Below, in pieces: positions 1 to 6,888 of a DNA stretch of 26,596 bases. The position numbers were made by a program, and so were the translations under genes. The stretch comes from Clostridiaceae bacterium AF10-41 (GTDB taxonomy: Bacteria; Bacillota; Clostridia; Clostridiales; Clostridiaceae), in assembly GCA_027686065.1 (NCBI GenBank), contig JAQCTH010000050.1, forward strand, positions 1-26,596, given 5' to 3'. Every line of letters starts with the position of its first letter. The stretch's first letter is position 1. The notes beneath the pieces were generated by a model. That model worked only from the letters and a program-made list of their open reading frames with translations. It did not search any database and was not told the origin of the DNA.

Positions 1-299
1 TTTCTCTAGAAATTTATGTTCTTTTTAGAATATTTTTTATAAATATTTTTTATTTTATTAAAATATATTTAGTTTTAATTATATTTTTTTAATTCAAATT
101 ATGTTATTTAGAAAAATTATGTATTTAATCATATATTGTGTTAAATTTTATTTTTAATTTCATTTAACTTCATACCATTTTTTGTATATCTTTGTCGCTT
201 TATACAATATATATTTTATAATTTATTTTCTACAAATGTTATATTTAGTATAAATATTCCTCTTTAATTAATAATTATGCGTAATTTTACGTGTAAAAT
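1..299. other. AT-rich intergenic sequence, no gene seen
   Basis: I see no open reading frame with a ribosome binding site and no convincing hairpin before position 300. The sequence is almost entirely A and T, consistent with an intergenic spacer downstream of the minus-strand gene at 327-1049. Confidence 0.5.
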
Positions 300-328
300 A
301 AGATACTCAGATAATATCTGAATATCTT
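300..328 (-). terminator. Hairpin terminator overlapping a stop codon
   Basis: The arms TCAGATA (307-313) and TATCTGA (315-321) continue after one mismatch as AAGATA (300-305) and TATCTT (323-328). On the minus strand the stem is followed by a short T-rich stretch (ATTTT). It overlaps the stop codon of the CpsB-like gene at 327-329 and probably ends that transcript. Confidence 0.6.
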
Positions 329-1049
329 ATCTAAAAAAGCTACTTTTTTTCTTTTTTGAACTTTTTAAGATTCTTTTTAACCTTACTCCATCTGGCTTTA
401 AAATGAACAAACTCTTTTTACTTAAATCTTCAATTTGCTTATCTATATACTCAGCTTCTATTTTCTCCTCAAATCCAATAAATTGATATATGTTTCTTTT
501 TACTAATGCTTTTGCAGCTTTTTGAATTTTTTTGCCATATACACCCTTTAAGCTTGCAGGATCTAACTGAAATAAACATTCTTCATCTATAAGCTTGTCT
601 ATCTTCTTATTATCTTCTATTATTTCATTTATTTTTTCAGGGCTTACTATTATAGGGACTAAATTTCTAAGCTTGTATTCAAAAACGATTTCTAAAAGTT
701 CATCTATTTTACTACATTCCTCTACATCTAACAAAACAAAATTTGTTTTATTTATGCTTCCTAAATTTCCTTTTATATATTCTTTTAAATTTTCATAATT
801 ATCTCTTAATAAATTAGCAGAATATAAAGTCAAATCTATACCCTTTGCTTCCAAATAAGAATTTAATTCTTCAACTATATTATTAACTTCTTCTATATTG
901 CTTTTACTTTCTTCATCATAATATGCTGGGGCTAATACTAATCTTTTTATATTTAGCTTTCCTGCTTCATCTATTTTTTTAAGTAAAATTGTTGATTTAA
1001 AGTCTCCTTCTTTAACTAACTCCTTAAAAATCAAATTCGCAAATACCAT
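327..1049 (-). CDS. Degenerate CpsB/YwqE-like (PHP-fold) protein, probably catalytically inactive
   Basis: The C-terminal half resembles CpsB/CapC/YwqE tyrosine phosphatases. It has a segment like the family's ITPVIAHxER (here LRNLVPIIVSPEK), then LIDEECLFQLDPASLKGVYG, then a KKIQKAAKALVKRNIYQFIG stretch matching the helix before the family's ASDxH motif. Every metal-binding motif known in the family is altered: no N-terminal HxH, APAYY in place of the usual TPHY, SPEK in place of HPER, and FIGFEE in place of ASDAH. Length (about 240 aa) fits the family. The tail is strongly basic (KSSKKKKSSFFR). I place the start at the ATG at 1049 because GAGGG lies five bases upstream and a TATAAT at 1080-1085 would leave the ATG at 1070 almost leaderless. 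No cpsC or cpsD partner is in the window. The homology is by eye. Loss of activity is inferred from the missing ligands. Confidence 0.65.
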   Translation of the reverse strand: MVFANLIFKELVKEGDFKSTILLKKIDEAGKLNIKRLVLAPAYYDEESKSNIEEVNNIVEELNSYLEAKGIDLTLYSANLLRDNYENLKEYIKGNLGSINKTNFVLLDVEECSKIDELLEIVFEYKLRNLVPIIVSPEKINEIIEDNKKIDKLIDEECLFQLDPASLKGVYGKKIQKAAKALVKRNIYQFIGFEEKIEAEYIDKQIEDLSKKSLFILKPDGVRLKRILKSSKKKKSSFFR

Positions 1050-1369
1050 TTTATCCCTCATTTCATCCATTATATTTTAATTATAAATCCAAAAATTTAA
1101 TTAAACTATACTTTTATTTCTACAGCTTTTGACAGACAAATAGTAATTTTATGTATTTAATGTAATAAATCAGTCAAATATTTGATTAATTTATTCTGAT
1201 AAACATATTTATTTCTCTTATTTAATTTTTATTTTAGTAATATTAATCTCAACCATCTAAATAAACGTAAATTTTGTATTTTTTTAACTAAAAATTTTTT
1301 ATTTTTTTCTCAATTCTTTTGCTTTAAGGGTATTTATTAATGAAGGTTTTATTTAAGGAGGAAAGAGAA
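1050..1369. other. Divergent intergenic region
   Basis: This AT-rich spacer separates the minus-strand CpsB-like gene from the plus-strand sigma-like gene. For the minus strand there is a TATAAT at 1080-1085 with a weak -35 (TAGTTT, 1103-1108). For the plus strand there is a perfect TTGACA at 1129-1134, but no good -10 follows at 16-18 bases. I found no other element. Confidence 0.35.
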
Positions 1370-1963
1370 ATGAAAGATTTATTAAAAAGAGCAAAGAATA
1401 ATGATTCTTTAGCTAAAGAGGAAATAATAAAAATGTATTATCCATTAATAATTAAAGAATCTAAAATAATTTATTTAAAAAATAAGTCATTTGAAGATAT
1501 TGTTCAAATTGGAATATTAAACTTACTTCATGCCATAGATAAATTTTATTTAACTAGAGATGTAGGTAAATTCCCTTCCTATGCTCTGTGGGCTATTAAA
1601 AATGGCTATAGATATCTTTGTAGAAATGAAATACGGTATAATGATGAAATTAGTTTAAATAATAAAAATGATAATGACTTTGAATTAGGCTTAAATTTAG
1701 TTGATGAAAGCATTAATGTTGAAGAAAAAGTTCTTAATGATATTTTATATGAAGAACTTTACCTAGCCCTAGAAAAACTTGACTATGAAGAAAGAGAAAT
1801 AATTGAATTCTTATATATTTCTAATAGCAAACCAAACCTCTCAAAATTCTCTGTTCTTAAAGGAAAAGATTACTACTATTGCAGTTGTTTGAAAAAAAGA
1901 GCGCTTAAAAAGCTGAAAGCTTTTGTCAGTTCACAGTTCACAGGGCACAGTTCACAAGTTTAA
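1370..1963 (+). CDS. Small sigma-70-family factor (sigma-1)
   Basis: This 197-residue protein has a sigma region 2-like stretch (SFEDIVQIGILNLLHAIDKF) comparable to the DLxQxGxxGLxxAxxKFD core of sigma-70 factors. A region 4-like C-terminal part begins EELYLALEKLDYEEREIIEFLY. It is collinear with the neighbouring minus-strand sigma-like protein at 2688-3248, so the two are paralogues. Size matches the small extracytoplasmic or TcdR/UviA-type factors. The start is the ATG at 1370, with AAGGAGG at 1355-1361. An in-frame ATG at 1340 lacks a site. The last 11 residues (SSQFTGHSSQV) are encoded by the CAGTTCA heptamer array, so the original C-terminus was probably near LKKLKAFV. The target promoters are unknown. 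Confidence 0.7.
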   Translation: MKDLLKRAKNNDSLAKEEIIKMYYPLIIKESKIIYLKNKSFEDIVQIGILNLLHAIDKFYLTRDVGKFPSYALWAIKNGYRYLCRNEIRYNDEISLNNKNDNDFELGLNLVDESINVEEKVLNDILYEELYLALEKLDYEEREIIEFLYISNSKPNLSKFSVLKGKDYYYCSCLKKRALKKLKAFVSSQFTGHSSQV

Positions 1964-1992
1964 GCAGTGCACAAGTCACAGTTCACAGTTCT
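1927..1992 (+). repeat. Left heptamer array (CAGTTCA type)
   Basis: Successive 7-mers read cagttca, cagttca, cagggca, cagttca, caagttt (1927-1961). After a three-base phase shift they continue cagtgca, caagtca, cagttca, cagttct (1965-1992). The array starts inside the 3' end of the sigma-1 gene and supplies its stop codon (1961-1963). Its orientation is opposite to the array at 2559-2688: bases 1935-1954 match the reverse complement of 2611-2630 at 19 of 20 positions. Confidence 0.85.
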
Positions 1993-2146
1993 ATAGTAGT
2001 GTGAGTGGAATAGTTATCTGTCCTATTTAGTTGACAACTTATATCTTGGCTTTAATTATTAGTTAAATTTATGATTTTCCTGAATAAATATTTCACTTTC
2101 TGTTAAGTATTTAATTAAAAGTTCTTCACTAGGAGGATCCCCTATT

Positions 2147-2500
2147 ATGAGTAATAGTATAATAAAAACAAAATCTTATGATTTCGCCCGTAATATTATT
2201 AGATTATACAAGGAATTGTCTATAAATAAAAAGAAATATGTTTTATCTAAACAACTACTACGTTCTGGTACTAGTATTGGTGCTAATGTTAAAGAAGCAT
2301 TAAGAGGTCAGTCAAGAAGGGATTTTCTATCGAAAATGAATATAGCTTTAAAAGAAGCAGATGAAACCGAATATTGGATAGAATTATTAATTGATGAAAA
2401 TTATATAGATATTCAAAGTGGAGAAAAGATACTTAATCAATGTCAAGAAATATGCAAGATATTAAATTCAATAGTTAGAACAGTTAGTACTACAACCTAA
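2147..2500 (+). CDS. Four-helix-bundle protein of the S23/TIGR02436 family
   Basis: The 117-residue product has the hallmarks of the 23S rRNA intervening-sequence protein family: YDFARNIIRLYKEL near the start, LLRSGTSIGANVKEA in the middle, and a helix with KMNIALKEADETEYWIELL. The family forms pentameric four-helix bundles and is related in fold to Avd, the accessory protein of diversity-generating retroelements. Its own function is not established. The start ATG is set by AGGAGG at 2131-2136. The gene stands alone with its own terminator and lies between two inverted heptamer arrays. No rRNA gene and no reverse transcriptase is near, so neither an rRNA intervening sequence nor a classical DGR explains it here. 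Family assignment is confident. Any role in the repeats is inference. Confidence 0.9.
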   Translation: MSNSIIKTKSYDFARNIIRLYKELSINKKKYVLSKQLLRSGTSIGANVKEALRGQSRRDFLSKMNIALKEADETEYWIELLIDENYIDIQSGEKILNQCQEICKILNSIVRTVSTTT

Positions 2501-2527
2501 AAAAGATTGCACAAGCAATCTTTTTTT
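2501..2527 (+). terminator. Rho-independent terminator of the four-helix-bundle gene
   Basis: A ten-base stem AAAAGATTGC (2501-2510) and GCAATCTTTT (2515-2524) with a four-base loop is followed by more T residues. It lies directly after the stop codon and would end transcription before the right-hand heptamer array. Confidence 0.9.
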
Positions 2528-2558
2528 ATTATAAATAATCTTCAATAGTGAAGTATCC

Positions 2559-2688
2559 ACTATGAACTAGATATAACTGTACACTGTGAACTAAATATAA
2601 CTGCGAATTGTGAACTGTGCACTGTGAACTAAATATAACTGTGAATTGTGAACTGTGCACTGTGAACTAAATAAGCTGTGAGCTAAAT
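2559..2688 (-). repeat. Right heptamer array with tandem 38-bp units (TGAACTG type)
   Basis: Two adjoining 38-bp units (2597-2634 and 2635-2672) differ at one base. Each is five heptamers plus three bases, with core TGAACTGTGCACTGTGAACT (2611-2630 and 2649-2668). A shortened 24-bp unit at 2573-2596 lacks exactly 14 bases, two heptamers, which suggests loss by slippage or recombination. The array ends at the stop codon of the minus-strand sigma-2 gene. Relative to the left array at 1927-1992 it is inverted. Confidence 0.88.
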
Positions 2689-3248
2689 TAATCATTAATT
2701 ACTAATTGCTGCTTTAATTTTTCCATAACTTTGTCTCTCATATATCTTACCTTATAATATTCAAGCTTTAAATTTTCTGCATAAGCTTTTAGGGTATTTC
2801 CCTCCACATAAATTGAGTTAAGTAAAGCTTTTTCTTCTGAATTAAGTTGTTCTATAGCTTTGAATAAGTTGTTATTTAGTTCTTTTTTAATATAGTCTTC
2901 TGATATATTTACATCTTCATCTATAATTTCTTTTATTTGTATTGAGTTTGCTATTGAATTGTTTAACTTATTTTCATAATATCTTTTGCTTGCTTTTTCT
3001 ATTTCTTTATTCATTTGATTTTTAATACTCTTTTGCACATAAGCTGGAAAAGAATTGCTTAAATCAACATTAAACTTATCTATTGCTTTTATTATTGTAA
3101 GTCTTGCTATTTGCCTTATATCTTCTGATTCATATCCATATATATAGTAACTAATTGATGTTTTATAAACTAATGGTTCAAATTCTTTTAGTATTTTCTC
3201 CGCTGCTTCTTTATCACCTTGTTTAGCTTTTAATATCAAATTTATCAT
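2688..3248 (-). CDS. Small sigma-70-family factor with an SOS-type promoter (sigma-2, UviA/TcdR-like size)
   Basis: This 186-residue protein has a region 2-like stretch (YESEDIRQIARLTIIKAIDKFN) and a region 4-like end (LFKAIEQLNSEEKALLNSIY ... YYKVRYMRDKVMEKLKQQL). It aligns end to end with sigma-1 (1370-1963), which it faces convergently across the four-helix cassette. The ATG at 3248 follows GGAGGGG (3256-3262). Its promoter has an extended -10 (TGCTATAAT) overlapped by a near-consensus LexA box at 3287-3300, which predicts DNA-damage induction. The clostridial precedent is UviA, a UV-inducible sigma factor of similar size that controls bacteriocin genes. I cannot show orthology by eye, and no bacteriocin gene is in the window. 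Confidence 0.72.
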   Translation of the reverse strand: MINLILKAKQGDKEAAEKILKEFEPLVYKTSISYYIYGYESEDIRQIARLTIIKAIDKFNVDLSNSFPAYVQKSIKNQMNKEIEKASKRYYENKLNNSIANSIQIKEIIDEDVNISEDYIKKELNNNLFKAIEQLNSEEKALLNSIYVEGNTLKAYAENLKLEYYKVRYMRDKVMEKLKQQLVIND

Positions 3249-3279
3249 AAATTATCCCCTCCAAAAACTTTATATTTTA

Positions 3280-3300
3280 ATTATAGCAAACATACGTTCT
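3280..3300 (-). promoter_or_regulatory. Extended -10 promoter with LexA/SOS box
   Basis: On the minus strand, AGAACGTATGTTTG (3300-3287) matches the Gram-positive LexA consensus CGAACRNRYGTTYG at every defined position except the first. It runs straight into TGCTATAAT (3288-3280), an extended -10 element. Transcription would begin about 25 bases before the sigma-2 ATG, and bound LexA would cover the -10 region. No good -35 is present, as is common with extended -10 promoters. Confidence 0.68.
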
Positions 3301-3390
3301 AGGGGCTATAATTTATTATCGCAAGTTTTGACATGAAAGTTTTTAACTCTGAAATTTTTATTTTTAAGCTTTATGTATTATACTATATAT

Positions 3391-3446
3391 AACAATTAAT
3401 AATTCACAGTTAACAATTAGCAACTAATAATCAATAGTTAAATATT
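3391..3446 (+). repeat. Third, degenerate heptamer array
   Basis: Read in sevens from 3391 the sequence is aacaatt, aataatt, cacagtt, aacaatt, agcaact, aataatc, aatagtt, aaatatt, with a clear period of seven and a shared AAnAATT/AACAATT pattern. It lies just upstream of the HAD phosphatase gene and seems a diverged relative of the arrays around the four-helix gene. Confidence 0.6.
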
Positions 3447-3496
3447 TGTAACTTATTGATACGTAATTGTTAATTGGCTTTTGGAGGAAATTATTT

Positions 3497-4342
3497 ATGA
3501 ATCAAAAAATCAAATTAATTTGCATTGATATGGATGGTACTTTACTAAATAGTAACCATGAGATTAGTGAGAAAAACAAAGAAGCATTAAGACAAGCCAA
3601 AAAACTTGGTGTTAATATTGCAATTACTACTGGCAGACTTTTTGGATCTGCAAGATATTATTCTAATTTAATTGGAATTGAAAATACTCCTGTTATAACT
3701 TCTAATGGAGCTTATATAAAAACTAATTATGATGATATTCCTGTTTTAGAAAATGCTATTCCTAAAGAAATTGCTATTGAAATTTATAAAATTATTAAAA
3801 AGCATAATTTGAAGATTAACTTTAATAGTTGGGATACTCTTATGAGGGAAGATGAAGTTCCTGATGATCATGCTTATACTATTATGAACAAGCATCTTCC
3901 TGATGATAAGAAAGTTAAATTTATTGTAAATAGTGATTTTATATCCGCTATAGAAAGTTTTGATGGGAAAATCCTTAAGGGTATTGTAATTGAGAGAGAA
4001 AATTTAGATAACCTATGGGCTGCTAAAGACGAGCTTAAAGAAACCTTTGGTGATAAACTTCATGTTGTTAGTTCTGGTACTGATAATATTGAAATTATGA
4101 TTGGAACTACATCTAAAGGAAATGCTGTTGCACATTTAGCTGATATTCTTAATATAAATGCAGAAGAAGTTATGTGTATAGGTGATTCTGAAAATGATAT
4201 TTCAATGCTTAAATTTGCAGGTATTGGAGTTGCTATGGGAAATGGTCTTCAAATGGTAAAAGACATTGCTGACTACATTACTGATACTAACGATAATGAT
4301 GGTGTTGCTAAAGCAATAGAAAAGTTTGTTTTAGGACAGTAA
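3497..4342 (+). CDS. Cof-type HAD-IIB family phosphatase
   Basis: The 281-residue protein is a haloacid dehalogenase of the Cof/YidA subfamily. These are cytoplasmic magnesium-dependent phosphatases of sugar phosphates, nucleotides or cofactors. Motif I is CIDMDGTLLNSN with Asp11 and Asp13, motif II is ITTGR, and motif III/IV is CIGDSENDISML near the C-terminus. A cap domain occupies the middle. The ATG at 3497 is chosen because GGAGG at 3483-3487 precedes it. The in-frame TTG at 3467 has no site. It converges on the transaldolase at the end of the ula operon and shares its terminator. The substrate cannot be read from the sequence. Family assignment is firm. Confidence 0.9.
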   Translation: MNQKIKLICIDMDGTLLNSNHEISEKNKEALRQAKKLGVNIAITTGRLFGSARYYSNLIGIENTPVITSNGAYIKTNYDDIPVLENAIPKEIAIEIYKIIKKHNLKINFNSWDTLMREDEVPDDHAYTIMNKHLPDDKKVKFIVNSDFISAIESFDGKILKGIVIERENLDNLWAAKDELKETFGDKLHVVSSGTDNIEIMIGTTSKGNAVAHLADILNINAEEVMCIGDSENDISMLKFAGIGVAMGNGLQMVKDIADYITDTNDNDGVAKAIEKFVLGQ

Positions 4343-4371
4343 GGGATATTAGATAAATTTACATAAAAAAA

Positions 4372-4400
4372 AGGCTATATCAACTCAAATGATATAGCCT
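4372..4400. terminator. Bidirectional terminator between HAD gene and ula operon
   Basis: A perfect 11-bp stem AGGCTATATCA (4372-4382) and TGATATAGCCT (4390-4400) with a seven-base loop is flanked by eight A residues on the left and CTTTTT on the right. It can stop both the plus-strand HAD transcript and the minus-strand operon. Confidence 0.93.
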
Positions 4401-4407
4401 GAACTTT

Positions 4408-5052
4408 TTACTTATTCATATTTTCGTAGTCTTTTAAGAATTTTTCTATTCCTATATCTGTTAATGTATGTTTTGTCATTTGAATTATTACATTGTATGG
4501 AATTGTAGCTATGTGTGATCCTGCTAATGCACAATCTAAAACGTGCATTGGATTTCTTACACTAGCTGATATTATTTCTGTATTTATATTATGTATTTTA
4601 AACATTTCTGCTATTTCTTTAACTATATTTATTCCTGGATTTCCTATATCATCTAATCTTCCTAAGAACGGACTTACATAAGATGCACCTGCTCTTGCTG
4701 CAAGTAAAGCTTGTAATGGAGAGAATATTAATGTTACATTTGTTTTTATTCCTTCTTTTGATAAAACACTAACTGCTTTTAATCCTTCTTCACACATAGG
4801 AATTTTTATTACTATGTTTTTATGAAGTTTTGATAATTCTCTTCCTTCATTAATCATAGCTTCATGCTCTAAGGATATAACTTCTCCACTTATAGGACCA
4901 TCTACTATCTCACATATTTCTTCTATTACTTCTTTTAAATCTCTTCCCTCTTTTGCTATTAAAGATGGATTAGTTGTAACTCCTGATAGTACTCCCAACT
5001 TGCTTGCTTTTCTTATTTCTTCAACATTAGCTGTATCTATAAAAATTTTCAT
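4408..5052 (-). CDS. tal: TalC/MipB-type transaldolase (or fructose-6-phosphate aldolase-like)
   Basis: This 214-residue protein is the short single-domain transaldolase family of class I aldolases, which transfer dihydroxyacetone units between pentose-phosphate intermediates. It begins [13 protein letters not shown] and has [13 protein letters not shown]. The Schiff-base lysine is Lys83 (IVIKIPM), followed by [25 protein letters not shown] and GRLDDIG. AGGAGG precedes the ATG. It is the last gene of the ula operon, 92 bases after the transketolase C-terminal subunit, and should close the route from xylulose 5-phosphate to fructose 6-phosphate and glyceraldehyde 3-phosphate. Aldolase activity on free dihydroxyacetone is the alternative within this family. 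The sequence alone does not settle it. Confidence 0.9.
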   Translation of the reverse strand: MKIFIDTANVEEIRKASKLGVLSGVTTNPSLIAKEGRDLKEVIEEICEIVDGPISGEVISLEHEAMINEGRELSKLHKNIVIKIPMCEEGLKAVSVLSKEGIKTNVTLIFSPLQALLAARAGASYVSPFLGRLDDIGNPGINIVKEIAEMFKIHNINTEIISASVRNPMHVLDCALAGSHIATIPYNVIIQMTKHTLTDIGIEKFLKDYENMNK

Positions 5053-5144
5053 ATATTAATCCTCCTAAGGTTTTTCCATTTCTATTCTAACTATGTTATG
5101 GCAATTTATAATGTTATTTATACTTTTTTATTAAACAGGTTATT

Positions 5145-6068
5145 TTATAATATAACTTTAGCTCTTGAAGCTATTTCTTCTGCTGTCAATTTATATTTTT
5201 CCATTAATTCATCTGGAGTTCCTGACTCTCCAAAAACATCATTTATTCCTACTTTTTCTACTCTTGTTGGAGAATGCTTACAAACTACCGCACTTACTGT
5301 ATCTCCAAGACCACCTATAATAGAATGTTCTTCAGCTGTTATTATTCCTTTTGTTTCTTTAGCTGCTTTTATAATTACTTCTTCATCTATTGGCTTTATA
5401 GTTGCCATATTTATAACTCTTGCATTTATTCCTTCTTTTTCTAAGATTTTAGCTGCATCTAAAGCTTTTGAGACCATCATACCTGTAGCAATAATAGTTA
5501 TATCATTACCATCTTTTAAAAGTGTTCCTTTTCCTATTTCAAATTTATAGTTTTCATCATATAAATCAGGTGTCGCACATCTACCAAATCTTAAATATAC
5601 TGGCCCATTTATTTCTGCTGCTGCTTTTACTGCTGCCATAGCTTCTTTGTCATCAGCTGGTACTATTACTGTCATATTAGGTAGTGCTGTCATTAATGCT
5701 ATATCTTCTATAGATTGATGAGATCCTCCATCTTCTCCAACTGTTATCCCTGCATGAGTTGCTGCTATTTTAACATTCATCTTTGGATAACAAATTGAAT
5801 TTCTTATTACTTCAAAGGCTCTTCCTGTTGCAAATACAGCAAAAGTACTTGCAAATGGTATTTTTCCTACATTAGCTAATCCTGCTGCTACTCCCATTAA
5901 ATTTTGTTCTGCTATTCCTACATTGAAAAATCTATCTGGAAATTCATTTAAGAATACATTTGTTTTTGTTGATTTTGAAAGGTCAGCATCTAAAACCACT
6001 ATATTTTCGTTATACTTCCCTATAGTTGCTAATGCTATTCCATAAGATTCTCTAGTTGCTTTTCCCAT
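5145..6068 (-). CDS. Transketolase, C-terminal (pyrimidine-binding) subunit
   Basis: The 307-residue protein is the C-terminal half of a split transketolase. It has VLDADLSKST, the catalytic glutamate in FFNVGIAEQNL (Glu54, which activates thiamine diphosphate), the GEDGGSHQSIEDIALM segment and a C-terminal transketolase domain with GPVYLRFGR and ITAEEHSIIGGLG. It works with the N-terminal subunit encoded nine bases upstream. Together they move two-carbon units from xylulose 5-phosphate. AGGAGG precedes the ATG. The two-gene form is common in Firmicutes and archaea. A DXS-type synthase is less likely because the protein is split and lies among pentose genes. Confidence 0.93.
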   Translation of the reverse strand: MGKATRESYGIALATIGKYNENIVVLDADLSKSTKTNVFLNEFPDRFFNVGIAEQNLMGVAAGLANVGKIPFASTFAVFATGRAFEVIRNSICYPKMNVKIAATHAGITVGEDGGSHQSIEDIALMTALPNMTVIVPADDKEAMAAVKAAAEINGPVYLRFGRCATPDLYDENYKFEIGKGTLLKDGNDITIIATGMMVSKALDAAKILEKEGINARVINMATIKPIDEEVIIKAAKETKGIITAEEHSIIGGLGDTVSAVVCKHSPTRVEKVGINDVFGESGTPDELMEKYKLTAEEIASRAKVIL

Positions 6069-6077
6069 ATTAACCTC

Positions 6078-6887
6078 CTAGTTACCTAGCTCTTTTATAG
6101 CTAATTGTTGTTGCTCATCATTAGGTGCTTGTCCATGCCATCCTGCTTGGTTTTCCATAAAGCTTATACCTTTACCTTTAACTGTTTTAGCTATAATTAT
6201 AGCTGGTCCACTTACTTCATTTACTTTTTTAAAAGCTTTATCTATAGAATCATAATCATGTCCATCACATGGAATTACAGTCCAGCCAAAGCTTTCAAAC
6301 TTTTCTTTTACTGGAGAAATAGTCATTACATCATCATTTTTACCATCAATTTGTAATCCATTGTAGTCCAGTATAGCTATCAAGTTATTTAGTTTATAAT
6401 GAGCTGCACACATTGATGCTTCCCATACTAAACCTTCTTGTATTTCTCCATCTCCTAGCAAACAATAAACCTTGCTTTCTTGGTTTCTTAGCTTTAAGCC
6501 TAAAGCCATTCCAACTGCATTTGATATACCTTGTCCAAGTGATCCTGTTGAAACATCTACTCCTGGTATATGCTTAGAATCTGGATGTCCTTGAAGAAGT
6601 CTTCCTATTTTTCTAAGGCCACTAAATTCACTTTTATCAAAGAATCCCTTTTCTCCAAGTACACTGTATAAAGCTGGTGCTCCATGACCTTTAGATAAAA
6701 CAAATCTATCTCTATTTATCATCTTTGGATTTCTAGCATCTATGTTCATTTCTTCAAAGAATAAGTATGTCATTATATCTGCACAAGATAGTGATCCACC
6801 TGGATGTCCTGACTTTGCACTATGAATCATATTAATGATATTTTTTCTTACTTCTCTAGATACTTCTATTAAATAGTCTTTATTCAA
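6078..6887 (-). CDS. Transketolase, N-terminal (diphosphate-binding) subunit
   Basis: The 269-residue protein carries the thiamine diphosphate and magnesium site: GHPGGSLSCADIMTYLF near residues 28-43, LSKGHGAPALY, and GDGEIQEG (Gly145-) running to the Asn of LDYNGLQ about 30 residues later. It ends just after FMENQAGWHGQAP, as is usual for the separate N-terminal subunit. The start is a TTG at 6887, only one base after the ulaE stop codon, with GGGGGAAAG inside the end of ulaE as the ribosome site, so translation is probably coupled. It pairs with the next gene to form the holoenzyme and takes the xylulose 5-phosphate made by UlaF. Confidence 0.93.
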   Translation of the reverse strand: MNKDYLIEVSREVRKNIINMIHSAKSGHPGGSLSCADIMTYLFFEEMNIDARNPKMINRDRFVLSKGHGAPALYSVLGEKGFFDKSEFSGLRKIGRLLQGHPDSKHIPGVDVSTGSLGQGISNAVGMALGLKLRNQESKVYCLLGDGEIQEGLVWEASMCAAHYKLNNLIAILDYNGLQIDGKNDDVMTISPVKEKFESFGWTVIPCDGHDYDSIDKAFKKVNEVSGPAIIIAKTVKGKGISFMENQAGWHGQAPNDEQQQLAIKELGN

Positions 6888-6888
6888 G

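Noticed and set aside
1129..1134. Perfect TTGACA upstream of sigma-1
   Set aside because: No acceptable -10 lies at 16-18 bases, and it is over 200 bases from the start codon, so I do not call a promoter.
2147..2500. Diversity-generating retroelement suggested by the Avd-like fold
   Set aside because: No reverse transcriptase, no template/variable repeat pair and no variable target gene is present in the window.
2147..2500. 23S rRNA intervening sequence
   Set aside because: No rRNA sequence flanks the gene. It lies between protein-coding genes with its own promoter-side spacer and terminator.
1927..2688. CRISPR array
   Set aside because: The repeats are 7 bp with no unique spacers of constant length, and no cas gene is near.
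5098..5550. Plus-strand 150-codon frame opposite the transketolase C-terminal gene
   Set aside because: It is the complement of a clearly conserved gene and has no ribosome site of its own.
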